Shown piece by piece: positions 24,703 to 35,195 of a DNA stretch of 64,000 nt. The stretch comes from Bombyx mori (taxonomy: Eukaryota; Arthropoda; Insecta; Lepidoptera; Bombycidae). Made by a program: the position numbers and the translations under genes. The first letter of the stretch is position 1, and each line of letters opens with the position of its first letter. The stretch is taken from NCBI RefSeq assembly GCF_030269925.1, contig NC_085124.1, forward strand, positions 12,896,001 through 12,960,000, read 5' to 3'. Under the pieces are notes generated by a model. The model ran no database searches, was not told the origin of the DNA, and saw nothing but the letters and a program-made list of their open reading frames with translations.

Positions 24703-25284
24703 AGGGTAAGCCGGATTCTGGGAGCCGCTTTATTCGTTGCATTTCAGCTGCAATCTATTAGACAGCGCTTTTTTGTTACATAACTCTAAATTTTTTTCCT
24801 TTTTTTACGTGGTTTTAAATATATAGGTCTTCAAATTCAGATTCAATTTTGTAAATATTAAATTCAATTTTTTTTTCAAGGTTAGAATTTTTTACTTATT
24901 ATTTTAAAATTAAAAACCTATAAATAAAAAAGAAGACAACACAAATAATACATGTCAATTAAATTGTCTTCAAGTCGTGTATTTTTTGGGTTTTGATGAT
25001 TTTATAAACATCAAATTCTCATAAATATATAAGAGAATTTGATGTTTTTAAAGTTGAAATTGAAGCTAAAAATCTATATATACTTACATACGTATTAATA
25101 ACAACATGAACTGATTTGAAGAGAAGCTCAACAGATCCGCAAAATCTCAAGATACACCCATTACTTTATTAAACTGCTAGTGTTGTTGAAATATAATATC
25201 AAAAATATGTTTTAAACTTTTTTTAAATATTTTAAGTGGTTTCTGCGATTCGTCGATATAATTAAAACTATTTTTACGTTTTCC
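24703..25284. other. No gene; short perfect hairpin
   Basis: Perfect 15-bp arms at 25006-25020 and 25033-25047 enclose a 12-nt AT loop. Nothing coding is seen. Confidence 0.4.
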
Positions 25285-25635
25285 AACGCAAATACGCCAC
25301 CCACCTTGAGATATAAGTTTTAAGTTCTCAAGTATAGTTACAACGGCTGCCCCACCCTTCAAACCGAAACGCATTACTGCTTCATGGCAGAAATAGGCAG
25401 GGTGGTGGTACCTACTCGCGCGGACTCGCAAGAGGTCCTACCACTAGTAATTACGCAAATTATAATTTTGCGGGTTTCATTTTTATTACACGATATTATT
25501 CCTTCACCGTGGAAGTCAAACGTGAACATTTGTTGAGTACGTATTTCATTAGAAAAATTGGTACCCGCCTGAGATTTGAACACCGGTGCATCGAACACGA
25601 ATGCACCGGACGTCTTATCCTTTAGGCCACGACGA
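25285..25635 (-). mobile_element. Bm1 SINE, 5' part with tRNA head
   Basis: Unlike most copies it keeps the tRNA-like head (right end, AGGCCACGACGA) and lacks the 3' end and tail, which break off near 25285. Confidence 0.85.
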
Positions 25636-26507
25636 TTTTTTTATTACAACTAATAAACTAATTAATTATCATGTGCAAATGTAATTTTAGGTATATTCCA
25701 AAACATAGTCACTTAGTTAACGAACAGAGCGATCAGACTCGATGTGGGGTAAAGCCTTCTGTAATATAATACAAGTAGAGTATTAATTTGCGAGGAGAGC
25801 TCACGGATAGAGTTTAATTAACAAATTTAATTAGAAATTAACTGTTTTGTAGAGCGAGAGACGCCTCTGTGCGGTCGGGCCGCTCTGTCTAGGGCTGGCG
25901 CTAGATTTTATTTTGTAATTAAATTGTTATTTTTGCAAAACGAAAATTTTACTATTGCTAACAAAGGAATTGACTCGGGGTTCACGTGGCTAAATTGTTA
26001 GTGAATTCAATGCAGTATCTGCGTTGCTGCTGTCCATGAGCTTCACTACCTACGGCCCCCAGTCCTCTCAATAAAATAATCATTTTATTTATTTATAATA
26101 TTTCGTGTTCCAACTTAAATAAATTTAGAATGTGTAAGTGTTCCTACCTCAAAAATATATTATAGAATTACTTAGAAGAATTACTCGTAATATTATAACA
26201 TTCGTTTTGCAAACGCTTCGCAAAAAATGACTAGAATACATTTAAAACATTAAATATTAAAATTTCAAATCTTCATATGAAATAATTTTCTATTGGATGA
26301 TCTCACGCGTGATATTAATTACAATCAAACTTTCATTTTGCTGTTATCATAGTTCGAAAAACTAACTAACTAGCATTACAAGTACTAAATAAATTTCCAC
26401 TTCTAATTTACATATAATGGACACATCAGAGTCGCAATGTATAGCGTTAGATCTACGATCACCAACTATCTTACAAACTGAAAAAAGAAGATCCAAATTG
26501 AGTTATG
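25636..26507. other. No gene found
   Basis: A GC-rich patch lies at 25855-25910 (GCGGTCGGGCCGCTCTG); otherwise AT-rich and unrecognised. Confidence 0.35.
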
Positions 26508-26640
26508 AGAGAGAGAGAGAGAGAATACACTTTATTGCAGACCAAAACACAATTTACGTTCAAAAGCAGTCAAAAAGCAGATACATATATACAATAGGCG
26601 GTCTTATCGCTAAAAGCGGTCTCTTCCAGACAACCGTTTA
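26508..26640 (-). mobile_element. Probable LINE 3' tail with (CT)n
   Basis: On the minus strand GGAAGAGACCGCTTTTAGCG and GACCGCCTATTGT lead to CAATAAAGTGTATT and CT repeats, a 3' end type I associate with moth non-LTR elements. No coding sequence remains. Confidence 0.5.
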
Positions 26641-26720
26641 ATTTATAGAAATTCTGGAAAATATAAAAGTGAGTTAAATTAAGAATAATTAACAAAGTCA
26701 TCTTAAACGTAATTGATTAC

Positions 26721-27061
26721 TCGTCTTTTCGCATTAAAAGTGTACAATTTCCAAAAAACATTCGAAATTAAGTTAATATGCGGAATCATTTGGTATCACC
26801 AGTATTTTTCTAATACAAATTGTCAAAAGAGCGTAGTTTAGTTTTTTTTTTGTTTGTTTATTTATGTTTTGACTACTATTAACCAAATTAATACATGTTT
26901 TATCTTACTTTAAAAGACAGATAATGTAACTGGTAAAAAAAAAAAAACGTTGCAAAGATGATTAATATTAAAAATATCGCATGTTAATTAAACCTTTAAA
27001 ACACTCTCCTGTAAAATTAGTAAGTTTTGATATTATACAGTTTTTTATTGCGAGAAGACGA
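26721..27061. mobile_element. MITE, uninterrupted copy (family TCGTCTT)
   Basis: Ends TCGTCTTTTCGCATT and, inverted, TCGTCTTCTCGCAAT are terminal repeats with a possible AC target duplication. The 341-bp body is AT-rich and non-coding. A sister at 54173-54908 in opposite orientation carries a Helitron. Confidence 0.75.
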
Positions 27062-27329
27062 ACTGAGTTCACTAGCCCTAAGCCCCGGTAGGTGAGCAAA
27101 CAGCCGGAACTGGCGGAGAATTTGAAAATTTAATTTAGATCAGTTTTGTTCTCGCTAATTGGTTTGTTTTACTTATTTACAATTCGCTTCGCTTCGTACT
27201 TAAATGTATTAAAGAGTGTTTTTGTAGCAACACTTCCTTCTACTGTTGTATTCTTTTATTTCTGTAAAACATTTACTTAAACATAGTAACTGGTTTCACA
27301 GTAAAAACCTACGATTGTAATGAGATTCT

Positions 27330-27439
27330 CTTTTATTTTTTATTGCCCTCGTAGGCAAGCGAGCATACGGCCCATCTGATGGTGAGTGGTTGCCGTCGCT
27401 AAATGGACGTCAGCGACGCCAGGGGCAGAGGAAAACCGT
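27330..27439 (-). mobile_element. LINE 3' terminal fragment (family A)
   Basis: T-rich start and CATCTGATGGTGAGTGG; truncated after GGGGCAGAGG. Confidence 0.7.
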
Positions 27440-27502
27440 AATCGAAGCAGTCTTTAATGATTGTATTATATTGGAGAAATGAGTGACTGCTTTGGGCTTT
27501 CT

Positions 27503-27745
27503 ATTATTATTGCTTAGATGGGTAGACGAACTCACAGCCCATCTGGTGTTAAGAGGTTACTAGAGCCCATAGACGTCTACCACGTAAATGCCGCTACCCA
27601 CTTTTAGATATGAGTTCTAAGGTCTCAGTATGGTTACAGCGGCTGCCCCCCATCCTTCAAACCGAAACGCATTACTGCTTTATGGCAGAAACTGGTGGTA
27701 GTACCTTCCGTGCGGACTCACAAGAGGTCCTATCTCCAGTAACTT
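27503..27745 (-). mobile_element. Bm1 SINE, tRNA head missing
   Basis: Minus-strand copy with a short deletion near GGCAGAAACTGGTGG, otherwise complete in the body. Confidence 0.82.
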
Positions 27746-27817
27746 CATGCAGACCATGGGAAATTCCATTTTGAAGACCATGGTCACGAACTCGGTAATT
27801 TAAGCAACGAATATTTC

Positions 27818-28020
27818 AACCCATAGACACAGCCCACTGAGTTTCTCACCGGATCTTCTCAGTGAGTCGCGTTTCCGATCCGGTGGTAGATTCTGCGAAG
27901 CACTGCTCTTGCAAAGGCCAGTGTTAGCAACATCCCGGTTTGAGCCCCGTGAGCTCACCTATACGTCAAAGAGAAGCTGAAATAGCCTCTCAAGGCTATC
28001 AGCGTAGGTAGGAAAAAAAA
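27818..28020 (+). mobile_element. Interspersed repeat family B
   Basis: Nearly complete copy ending in AGGTAGGAAAAAAA, about 300 bp before the Vsx homeobox exon. Confidence 0.72.
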
Positions 28021-28084
28021 CGAATATAATTATTAGGAGTGTTCGTTATTTGAAATACATTGCACTATTCAGGCATATGTCATG

Positions 28085-28248
28085 CGTACCGGAAGACGTA
28101 GCGTGGGTAGGCCTCCCACAAGATGGACCGACGACCTATTGAGGTTCGCAGGGATCCGCTGGATGCAGGCAGCGCAGGACCGGTCTTTGTGGCGAGACTT
28201 GGGGGAGGCCTATGTCCAGCCGTGGACGTCTTTGGGCTGATAATAATT
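28085..28248 (+). pseudogene. LINE reverse transcriptase C-terminal remnant
   Basis: The frame reads GRPPTRWTDDLLRFAG, then AAQDRSLWRDLGEAYVQPW, and ends near TGATAATAATT. It is the C terminus of an RTE-type LINE protein, 70 bp upstream of the Vsx exon acceptor. A relative is at 33540-33760. Confidence 0.8.
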
Positions 28249-28318
28249 AAGGCATAGGGATTCCGAATGATGCATATTTTCCTTGCTACGAATGTTGATC
28301 AAAAATTTTCATTCGCAG

Positions 28319-28493
28319 GTCTGGTTCCAAAACCGTCGAGCGAAATGGCGCAAAACTGAGAAGTGCTGGGGTCGGTCCACCATAATGGCCGAATACGGGC
28401 TGTACGGCGCGATGGTGCGACATTCCCTCCCGCTACCGGAGACCATCCTCAACAGCGCCAAGGAAAACGATTCGGTCGCGCCGTGGCTGCTCG
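28319..28493 (+). CDS. Vsx: Vsx homeobox gene, exon with homeodomain end and CVC domain
   Basis: This exon encodes the C-terminal third of a paired-like homeodomain followed by the CVC domain, the signature of visual system homeobox proteins (insect Vsx1/Vsx2, vertebrate VSX1/VSX2-CHX10, nematode CEH-10), nuclear transcription factors for visual-system interneurons and retinal progenitors. It opens after an AG acceptor with [12 protein letters not shown], homeodomain residues 47-58, with glutamine at position 50 and asparagine at 51, so a TAATTA-type target is expected. The intron between residues 46 and 47 is a classic position in this class. KCWG and then [13 protein letters not shown] and APWLLG follow, matching the CVC core as known from the family. 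The reading frame begins at the first base (GTC) and the exon ends in phase 1 before GTGAGC. It has 58 codons plus one base. Whether it is Vsx1 or Vsx2 cannot be decided here. The 5' exons are missing from the window or unrecognised. Confidence 0.95.
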
Positions 28494-29527
28494 GTGAGCG
28501 AACACCCTTATTTAAACTAGTCCGATTAAAAACACTTTTACGGTTCTGCATTAAATAACGATATTTTAAAAAGAATTTTAAAGTTACTGTAAAAGTATTT
28601 TTAATCATATTTTTTTTCGACAGCCGACTTTCTTGTTGTGATCATTATAGATTCTAATACCTTAAAATATTAAGTGAGCTGTGAGTTTGACTTCACGGTC
28701 ATAAAAAAACGATTTGAACATTTATTTCGTTGGTAGTGGTCATTTAAATTAGAATAGATTTAGCGGTCGTATTTATATAATGTGTCCGTGCACCAGTGCC
28801 GGAGACTTAAGGGGGGTAAAATATGGGGATTTTTATCAACAAATCACTATCCCAATTTTCTCTTGGCCCCTCCATACTAGAATGGCAGCCCTTTTGTTTT
28901 TTATTTTTTTACTGCGCAACTCAGGCGCCTGCGCTGATTTAATCATTGCTAATATTGCTATCGATCTAGACGTCTTAGGAAGACGAAAAAAGTGTCAGTT
29001 GAAAGCTAACAATGTAGACAAGATAATTTATGATACATTTTATTCAATATCTTTGTCATAAAATAACAAAAAAAGGATTGATAAAATAAAAATTATAATT
29101 TTAGTTTTTTTCGAGATAACTTCCCTGTCAAGCTATTTTTTTAATTGTTTTCTCATAATACAGGATATTTTCATTAAAATAAATCTTACATCAAAGCCAT
29201 AAGTCAGATAGTTCAAAAGTTGTCATGGTTTAAATATGACCCTTCAAAACTTCAATAAATTACACATGTCAAACAATAGACTCCGGACCCCAGATTTTAT
29301 CAGTCAGATTTCAGTATCATTCTTGTCCTATAGGTCAATGGTAACTGGTGCACGGACACATTGTATATAAATATGTACAAGCCTTCTACCTCCAATGTTT
29401 TCATGCAATAATCACACAATATTTGGTGATAGGACATACTTCAAGATCCCTAGACGTGAAACAATGCAATGTTAGATTCTGCTGCTAAGGTATTAACTAT
29501 TCAAAACCGGTTTGAAAGGACGAACAT
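28494..29527. other. Vsx intron, no further exon seen
   Basis: First kilobase of the 12.9-kb intron. A 93-codon frame at 28780-29061 has no recognisable domain and no convincing splice sites. Confidence 0.4.
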
Positions 29528-29800
29528 TTTTTTGTTGCTTAGTTGGGTGTACGAGCTCACAGCCCACCTGGTGTGAAGTGGTTACTGGAGCCCATAGACA
29601 TCTACAACGTAAATGCCGTCGCCCATATTGATATATAAGTTCTAAGGTATCAGTATAGTTACAACGGCTTCCCTTCAAACCGAAACGCATTACTGCTTCA
29701 CGGCAGAAATAGGCAAGGTGGTGATACCTACCCGTGCGAACTCACAAGTAATTACGCAAAATAAAATTTTGCGGATTTGATTTTTATACGGACAATTTAT
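29528..29800 (-). mobile_element. Bm1 SINE, tRNA head missing
   Basis: Minus-strand copy with deletions (for example before AAACCGAAACGC and after CTCACAAG). Confidence 0.82.
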
Positions 29801-29814
29801 ACAAATTAAGTATT

Positions 29815-29915
29815 ATGGCTCGAGGCGTACAGCTACATTCACGTTATGATGCCCATGGGCCATGATAACCGCTTAGCATTAGGTGCACTGTGAGCTCATT
29901 TCCTCATCTTGACTA
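29815..29915 (+). mobile_element. Diverged Bm1-like fragment
   Basis: GATGCCCATGGGCCATGATAACC and GTGAGCTCATT resemble the Bm1 3' region at clearly lower identity. Confidence 0.45.
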
Positions 29916-30232
29916 TTAGGATAATGATTAATAACTTTAGTAGGGTTGTTCATTACATTATCCTTTCATTTACACTCTACGACTTGGGAATAAAGACCAT
30001 TTGATAGTTGTTTTTCGTATAACTGTACAACTTCTGAATAAACGCCCGTTAACTGTTCTGTAATTTTATATTGTATATATACGGTCGATATATAATATAA
30101 TAAATGGGATGAAAAACAAAAGTAATAGATAAAAATGTTTGTGTAGACCCGTCAATAAATACAACTCGTTTTGGTGACACCCATTGACGAAAATAAAAAA
30201 AAGGCTTTTGTTGTTTATCACGTAAAGTAGTA

Positions 30233-30472
30233 CAGTACCCGGCGATAAATATTGCACATCGACCGTGGGAAAGAGACGGTTAATTTTTGCTTCGTAGAGC
30301 CTTATGTCTGTCGCACATTACCTAATTGACATTTAGTCTCCATAGATACCGGATGGTTAGTGTTTCGTCGCACACAGGTAACGCCCAACAACAAAAACAA
30401 AACGACGACGAAAAACGAAAGACGACTGTCTCTTTACAAATATCGATGTGCAATATTTATTGCCCGGTACTG
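30233..30472. mobile_element. Tc1/mariner-type MITE, 240 bp
   Basis: CAGTACCCGGCGATAAATAT at the left is matched in inverted form at the right with few changes, for about 30 bp, and more weakly beyond. TA flanks both ends. CAGT ends with a TA duplication are typical of Tc1/mariner non-autonomous elements. No transposase is present. Confidence 0.75.
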
Positions 30473-30554
30473 TATTTACAATTATGCATATATAGAAAAC
30501 TGCTCGTCGAAATAAAAGTTTCCCAACGACTGGGGTAATGACGTATCATAAGCT

Positions 30555-30660
30555 TATACAGGTAGGCACTACAATCCTGCCTATTTCTGTTGTGAAGCAT
30601 TACTCGTGGATTTGGTATTGTGATGCCCACGGGCCCCGGAAACGACCTTCAAGCGAATAA
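30555..30660 (+). mobile_element. Diverged Bm1-like fragment
   Basis: CCTGCCTATTTCTGTTGTGAAGC matches Bm1, then the sequence drifts (GATGCCCACGGGCCCCGG). Confidence 0.5.
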
Positions 30661-31212
30661 AAACAACAACAATACACTCGTAAGAAATCGTGTACTTTGA
30701 AGCTGAGATTTTTTAAATGCGCTGTAAGCATTACATTTTTCATTAATGAAACAATTTGAAAAGAGTCCACACATATTTTGACATACCTAAACATCTAATT
30801 TGAAATACGCTTTAGATTTTTTCTAAACATAACTAAAAATGCTCTCAAAAGAAATCATTATATACGTAATCATTGCGACAAAAAAGTCGTAACGCCCAAT
30901 AAAGAGCTGCATGTTATTCCTTGAGACAAAATACAATGAATTCTCACAACAATGATTTTGTTCAAGAGTCGAGAGCAGTGACTGACGAGGCACAGTAGCA
31001 GACAGGCTCCCCTCCCCGACCACCGAGCCCTGGTGAGTCAAAAACACACACACGGTCACTAGCCGAGCGCACGAAACGACTCTAACTAAAATACAGCAAA
31101 ACTAGCCCAGTTCAGTAATTAGCTAACTCAACACTTGAACAAAATCGTTGCATGACCACCACCACTAACGAATAACAACTGATCTTAGTAATTTATCCGG
31201 TAGTAGATTCTG

Positions 31213-31675
31213 CAAATTTGTCTGTTCGCCTGTACAACAAAATTCCACAAGATGTTCAGAACCTACATATACATAGGTTTAAGAAAACTATTAAAGAACA
31301 TCTGTGCAATAAAGCTTACTATAAAGTCAATGATTATCTAGAAGATTGCACAAAGTGGGAATGAGTTGCTCGCTCCGGGCATTTCAATATTGCAATAATT
31401 GTTACGTTATAATACTCATTGTAAAATGAATATTTAAAAAAAACTAATATTAAAAAAATTATCTAATATTTTAAAAGATTATAATCTAATATTTAAAAAA
31501 AAAAGACATGCCCGCTAAATTTCTTGCCAGTTCTTCTCAGGACGGAGGCTAGTTTTTGTGAATTGGCGGTAGTTTTTTTTGACGTTCAGTAAGTATATAC
31601 TTTCATTTATGTTGAATAAAATTTTTTTGATTTGATTTGATTTGATAATATAAAAATAAAATAAAAAATAAAAAA
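31213..31675 (+). pseudogene. LINE C-terminal remnant with 3' UTR and (GATTT)n tail
   Basis: The plus strand reads NLSVRLYNKIPQDVQNL, HRFKKTIKEHL and DYLEDCTKWE before TGA, the C terminus of a Jockey/CR1-like LINE protein. An A/T-rich UTR follows with GTTGAATAAAATTTTTTTG and GATTT repeats as the tail. Confidence 0.7.
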
Positions 31676-31749
31676 GTCTCTCAAAAATAGCGCTAGCGGA
31701 AGTGAAAATTATATGAATGTAGCAGTTTTAAACAGAGTGAGGACCGACT

Positions 31750-31928
31750 GACCCGCCCAGACCAGACCCACTGAGTTTCTTGCCGGATCTTCTCAGTGGG
31801 TCGCGATCTGGTGGTAGATTCTGCGAGGCACTGCTCTTGCTAGGGCCAGGGTTAGCAACACCTCTGTTGTGAGCCCCAAGAGCTCACCTACACGCTAGGG
31901 TAACGCTGATATAGCCTCTCAAGGCTAG
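31750..31928 (+). mobile_element. Interspersed repeat family B
   Basis: Copy with a short deletion (GTCGCGATCTGGTGG) relative to the consensus. Confidence 0.68.
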
Positions 31929-32045
31929 GCTCAATAACTAACTATAACTGAAATACAATAAAACTAGCCAAGTACAGCAATTAGCTAATTCAACACAAAT
32001 CGTTGCAAGAATCTTCGTAATAACACCAACCGCTCTTAGTGATTT

Positions 32046-32188
32046 ATCTTAGTAGTTAGATTCAGCGAAGCACTGCTCTTGCTAGGGCTAGTTTTAGCGA
32101 ATTCTCTCAGGTTGAGCCCCGTGAGCTTACCTACCCATCGGGGCGTAGCTGAAATAGCCTCTTAGGCTACCAGCGAATAGGTAGGAAT
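32046..32188 (+). mobile_element. Interspersed repeat family B, 3' part
   Basis: Second plus-strand copy about 120 bp after the previous one, lacking the GAGTTTCTC start. The short sequences around both (ACAATAAAACTAGCC, similar to 31090) hint at a segmental duplication. Confidence 0.65.
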
Positions 32189-32468
32189 ATATAGTAAAAT
32201 AAATATTTTTTTGGCATCAACCTTTTGTAGGCAAAATTAAAATATTACATTTTTGCGGTTTAGTTTTGAGTTTTATTGTCCTTACATTATCATTGACGTT
32301 TCGAATGTCTTCCAGATTTCTTGGTGACGAACGGCTACGGTATTTATTATTTTTAGCCGTTTCAATATTTTGCTAATTATTCTGGCAACTCAATATAGTG
32401 ACAATAAAAATGCGTTACAAAACCGTAAAAGTAATGTTAATTGTCGTCGTTAATAATGACGTACAAGG

Positions 32469-32581
32469 TTTTTTTTACTGCCCTTGTAGGCAGACGAGCA
32501 TACGGCCCACCTGATGGTGAGTGGTTACTGTCGCCCATGGACTTCAGCAATGCTAGGGGCAGAGCCAAGCCGCTGCCTACC
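32469..32581 (-). mobile_element. LINE 3' terminal fragment (family A)
   Basis: Clean copy of the ~110-bp tail, T run to GCCGCTGCCTACC. Confidence 0.75.
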
Positions 32582-32868
32582 GAAGCTGTGAATATTAATA
32601 GCTAAAAATCTTGAGTGACATACAATGATGACAGCTCTTGAAATATAAACAGCAATGTACTGATAATTCAATGCGAATGGAAGGGATTATCCGTTTACTT
32701 ATAGCATGAACAATTGTTGTTTTATTATGGTCATATATTTCATAAACTTCAAGTATGGGCATGACAGTTGATAGTCGGTCACAAGATTCACTCAAATTCT
32801 ACGCATCAGTGAATTTGTCATATTAGATACCGTGCAATGGAAAAATGTTATACATTTCCTAGGGGGTA

Positions 32869-33210
32869 GGACGGAGTGTAAGCCCTTTTGTTTCGGAAAC
32901 ATAGCCCCGACTATTTCTGCCGCGAATTAGTCATGCGTTCCGGTTTGATGGATGTGACAAGGATCATACAAGACAATTGTAAATCCACTTGGGGGTAGGA
33001 TAGGAGTGTAATAGGAGTAATGAAGGATAGAAGGTAGGATAGCAGTGTAAGCCCATTTATTTCGGAAATACAGCCTCGACTATTTCTGCCGCAAATTAGT
33101 CATGCGTTCCGGTTTGATGAGTCGAACAAGGATCATAGAAGACAATTGTGACTTCGACCTCATGTCTCAACGTGTGTGGCCGTTCTCACGATATCAATGG
33201 ACCTCAGTGG
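32869..33210 (+). repeat. Tandem pair of diverged Bm1-related units
   Basis: Two units (from about 32869 and about 33035) share GTGTAAGCCC, TTTCGGAAA and GACTATTTCTGCCGC, then TTAGTCATGCGTTCCGG. They resemble the Bm1 core (CTATTTCTGCCGTGAAGCAG) but share differences from it, so they form a separate old subfamily, duplicated head to tail. Confidence 0.6.
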
Positions 33211-33539
33211 AAAATTAACTCCCGATAGGCCTTTCTTCATATTTAATTATAAGTAAAAAAAATGATATTTTACTGTCTAGCATATTAGAAAAATATTGTG
33301 CCTTCATATAATTATTGAAACACAATTAATTAAGCAGTGATTAGAAATACTCGGCTCAATCAATCCCTTCTAATTACTAATTATATGAAGCTACTCTTGT
33401 AAACTTATGAAAATTATTAATTCTCTTTAGATTCTGTAATACTACGACTTGTAATGTATATATAAAAAAAAACTACACATTTTAAATCGCCTTTCGCATT
33501 TAGTTTAATATAGAATATTACACATAGCACGAAGAGAGG

Positions 33540-33760
33540 ACGGTCGATGGGGCAGAAAGATCCTGGAGTGGCGACCACGTACTGGCAAGCGCAGTGTGGG
33601 ACGGCCACCTACTAGATGGACCGACGACCTAGTAAAAAGCGCTGGGTCTCGTTGGATGCAGGTGGCAATGGACCGGTCGCACTGGAAATCTATTGGAGAG
33701 GCCTATGTTCAGCAGTGGACGGCGATAGGCTGAAATGATGATGATGATGATTTAGTTTAA
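33540..33760 (+). pseudogene. LINE reverse transcriptase C-terminal remnant
   Basis: The frame reads GRWGRKILEWRPRTGKRSVG, then RPPTRWTDDLVKSAG and DRSHWKSIGEAYVQQW, and ends in a (GAT)n tail. It is an RTE-type LINE 3' end, 5'-truncated, in the Vsx intron. Confidence 0.82.
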
Positions 33761-34398
33761 TGATCTCACGCATCTACAGATCATAATACATTATGTTCAA
33801 TCAAATTTCATTTAATAATTGCTAAAAAGAAGCAAAATGGCTTCTGTAAACAAAAGAAAAATGTTTGTTGAAAATCATAGTTTCACAATCTTAGCCTTTT
33901 ATGACAAAACCGAAAGTTCCTGACAAATCCTTTATCCGTCGCAACTCAATCTCGCTCAGGAAACAAAGAGACGTATAATTTTTAATCTCAACAATAGGAG
34001 ATGTTCATTTTTCAACGAGGAAGGCTTCAGACGAGAGAGCACGCGTGCGAAATAAACTCATTTCGCGCTTGTTTTAAGAGTTTTTTTTGCTTGTGAGATG
34101 AAATATCGTATTGTTGAGCGAAAGAGAAACCGTTGACAGCTTATGAGAGCCCGCTTATATGTTTCAGTGAATACAGAAGATGATTTTTGTCTTGTATTTG
34201 TGACGGAGCGGGAATAGAGAAATAATGATAAAAATATTTGAGCACCTTTTCATTTGTAAAATGTTATATCGAGCGGTAAAAGGTGGTTTAAACGACATTT
34301 CCCTTAACACGCGACATTTATCTTTGCAATTAAAGGTACGTTTTATTTGGTATTAGCATCAACAGTCCGATGTTTTTAATTGAACTTTAATTCTTTAC
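33761..34398. other. Vsx intron, nothing recognised
   Basis: 34015-34075 has GAGAGCACGCGTGCG and paired CATTTCGCGC; no exon seen. The stretch near 34300 (TTATCTTTGCAATTAAAGGT) recurs at about 51550. Confidence 0.35.
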
Positions 34399-34640
34399 TG
34401 GTGGTAGGACCTCTTGTGAGTCCGCGCGGGTAGGTACCACCACCTTGCCTATTTCTGCCGTGAAGCAGTAATGCGTTTCGGCTTGAAGGGTGGGACAGCC
34501 GTTGTAACTATACTTGAGACCTTAGAACATATCTCAAGGTGGGTGGCGGCATTTACGTTGTAGATGTATATGGGCTCCAGTAACCACTTAACACCAGATG
34601 GGCTGTGAGCTCGTCCACACATATAAGAAAAAATAATAAT
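34399..34640 (+). mobile_element. Bm1 SINE, tRNA head missing
   Basis: Begins CTGGTGGTAGGACCTC, as several other headless copies do; ends in a mutated tail. Confidence 0.85.
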
Positions 34641-34943
34641 TACCTATCCTAAAAAAATTGTGCACATTGAATTTATACTTAAATATTTTTAAGCTTTCCA
34701 TCCAGTGCATAATAATAGTATTTAATATCATAACTAATATCAATAGTATTTATTAAGGTACAGATAACAGGTATTTGCTATTCCTTATGTGATTAGATTT
34801 ATTTATCTTCATACATATTTGCATACTAGCTTAATACTAGTTAGATCTCGGGCTTGTCTTTGCTTCTACATAAAAATAAATTATTCTTTGATACTTAAAA
34901 CTTGTTTGCATAACTGATAACGCAAACATTATGATTATAATAA

Positions 34944-35195
34944 TCTCTATATATAAAAATGAATTGCTGTTCGTTAGTCTCGCTAAAACTCGAGAACGGC
35001 TGGACCGATTTGGCTAATTTTGGTCTTGAATTATTCGTGGAAGTCCAGAGAAGGTTTAAAAGGTGAAAAAATATGAAAATGCTCGGAATTAAATAAAAAT
35101 AACAATTTTGTTTTTGCTTTGATGTTTATTTTATACAAAAGTTTAGGTCTTGTATTTATCGATTGAGGCACTACGACGTCTGCCGGGTCAGCTAG
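34944..35195 (+). mobile_element. Helitron-like element, family 1
   Basis: TC start after A (TCTCTATATATAAAAATG) and CTAG before T; 252 bp, shorter than its sister at 21917 by an internal deletion before GATGTTTATTTTATAC. Confidence 0.78.

Noticed and set aside
25006..25047. microRNA precursor
   Set aside because: Arms of 15 bp with an AT-only 12-nt loop are too short for a pre-miRNA; more likely a chance or MITE-derived palindrome.
28780..29061. 93-codon frame in the Vsx intron as an alternative exon
   Set aside because: No recognisable domain, no clear acceptor or donor and no GC or codon signal.
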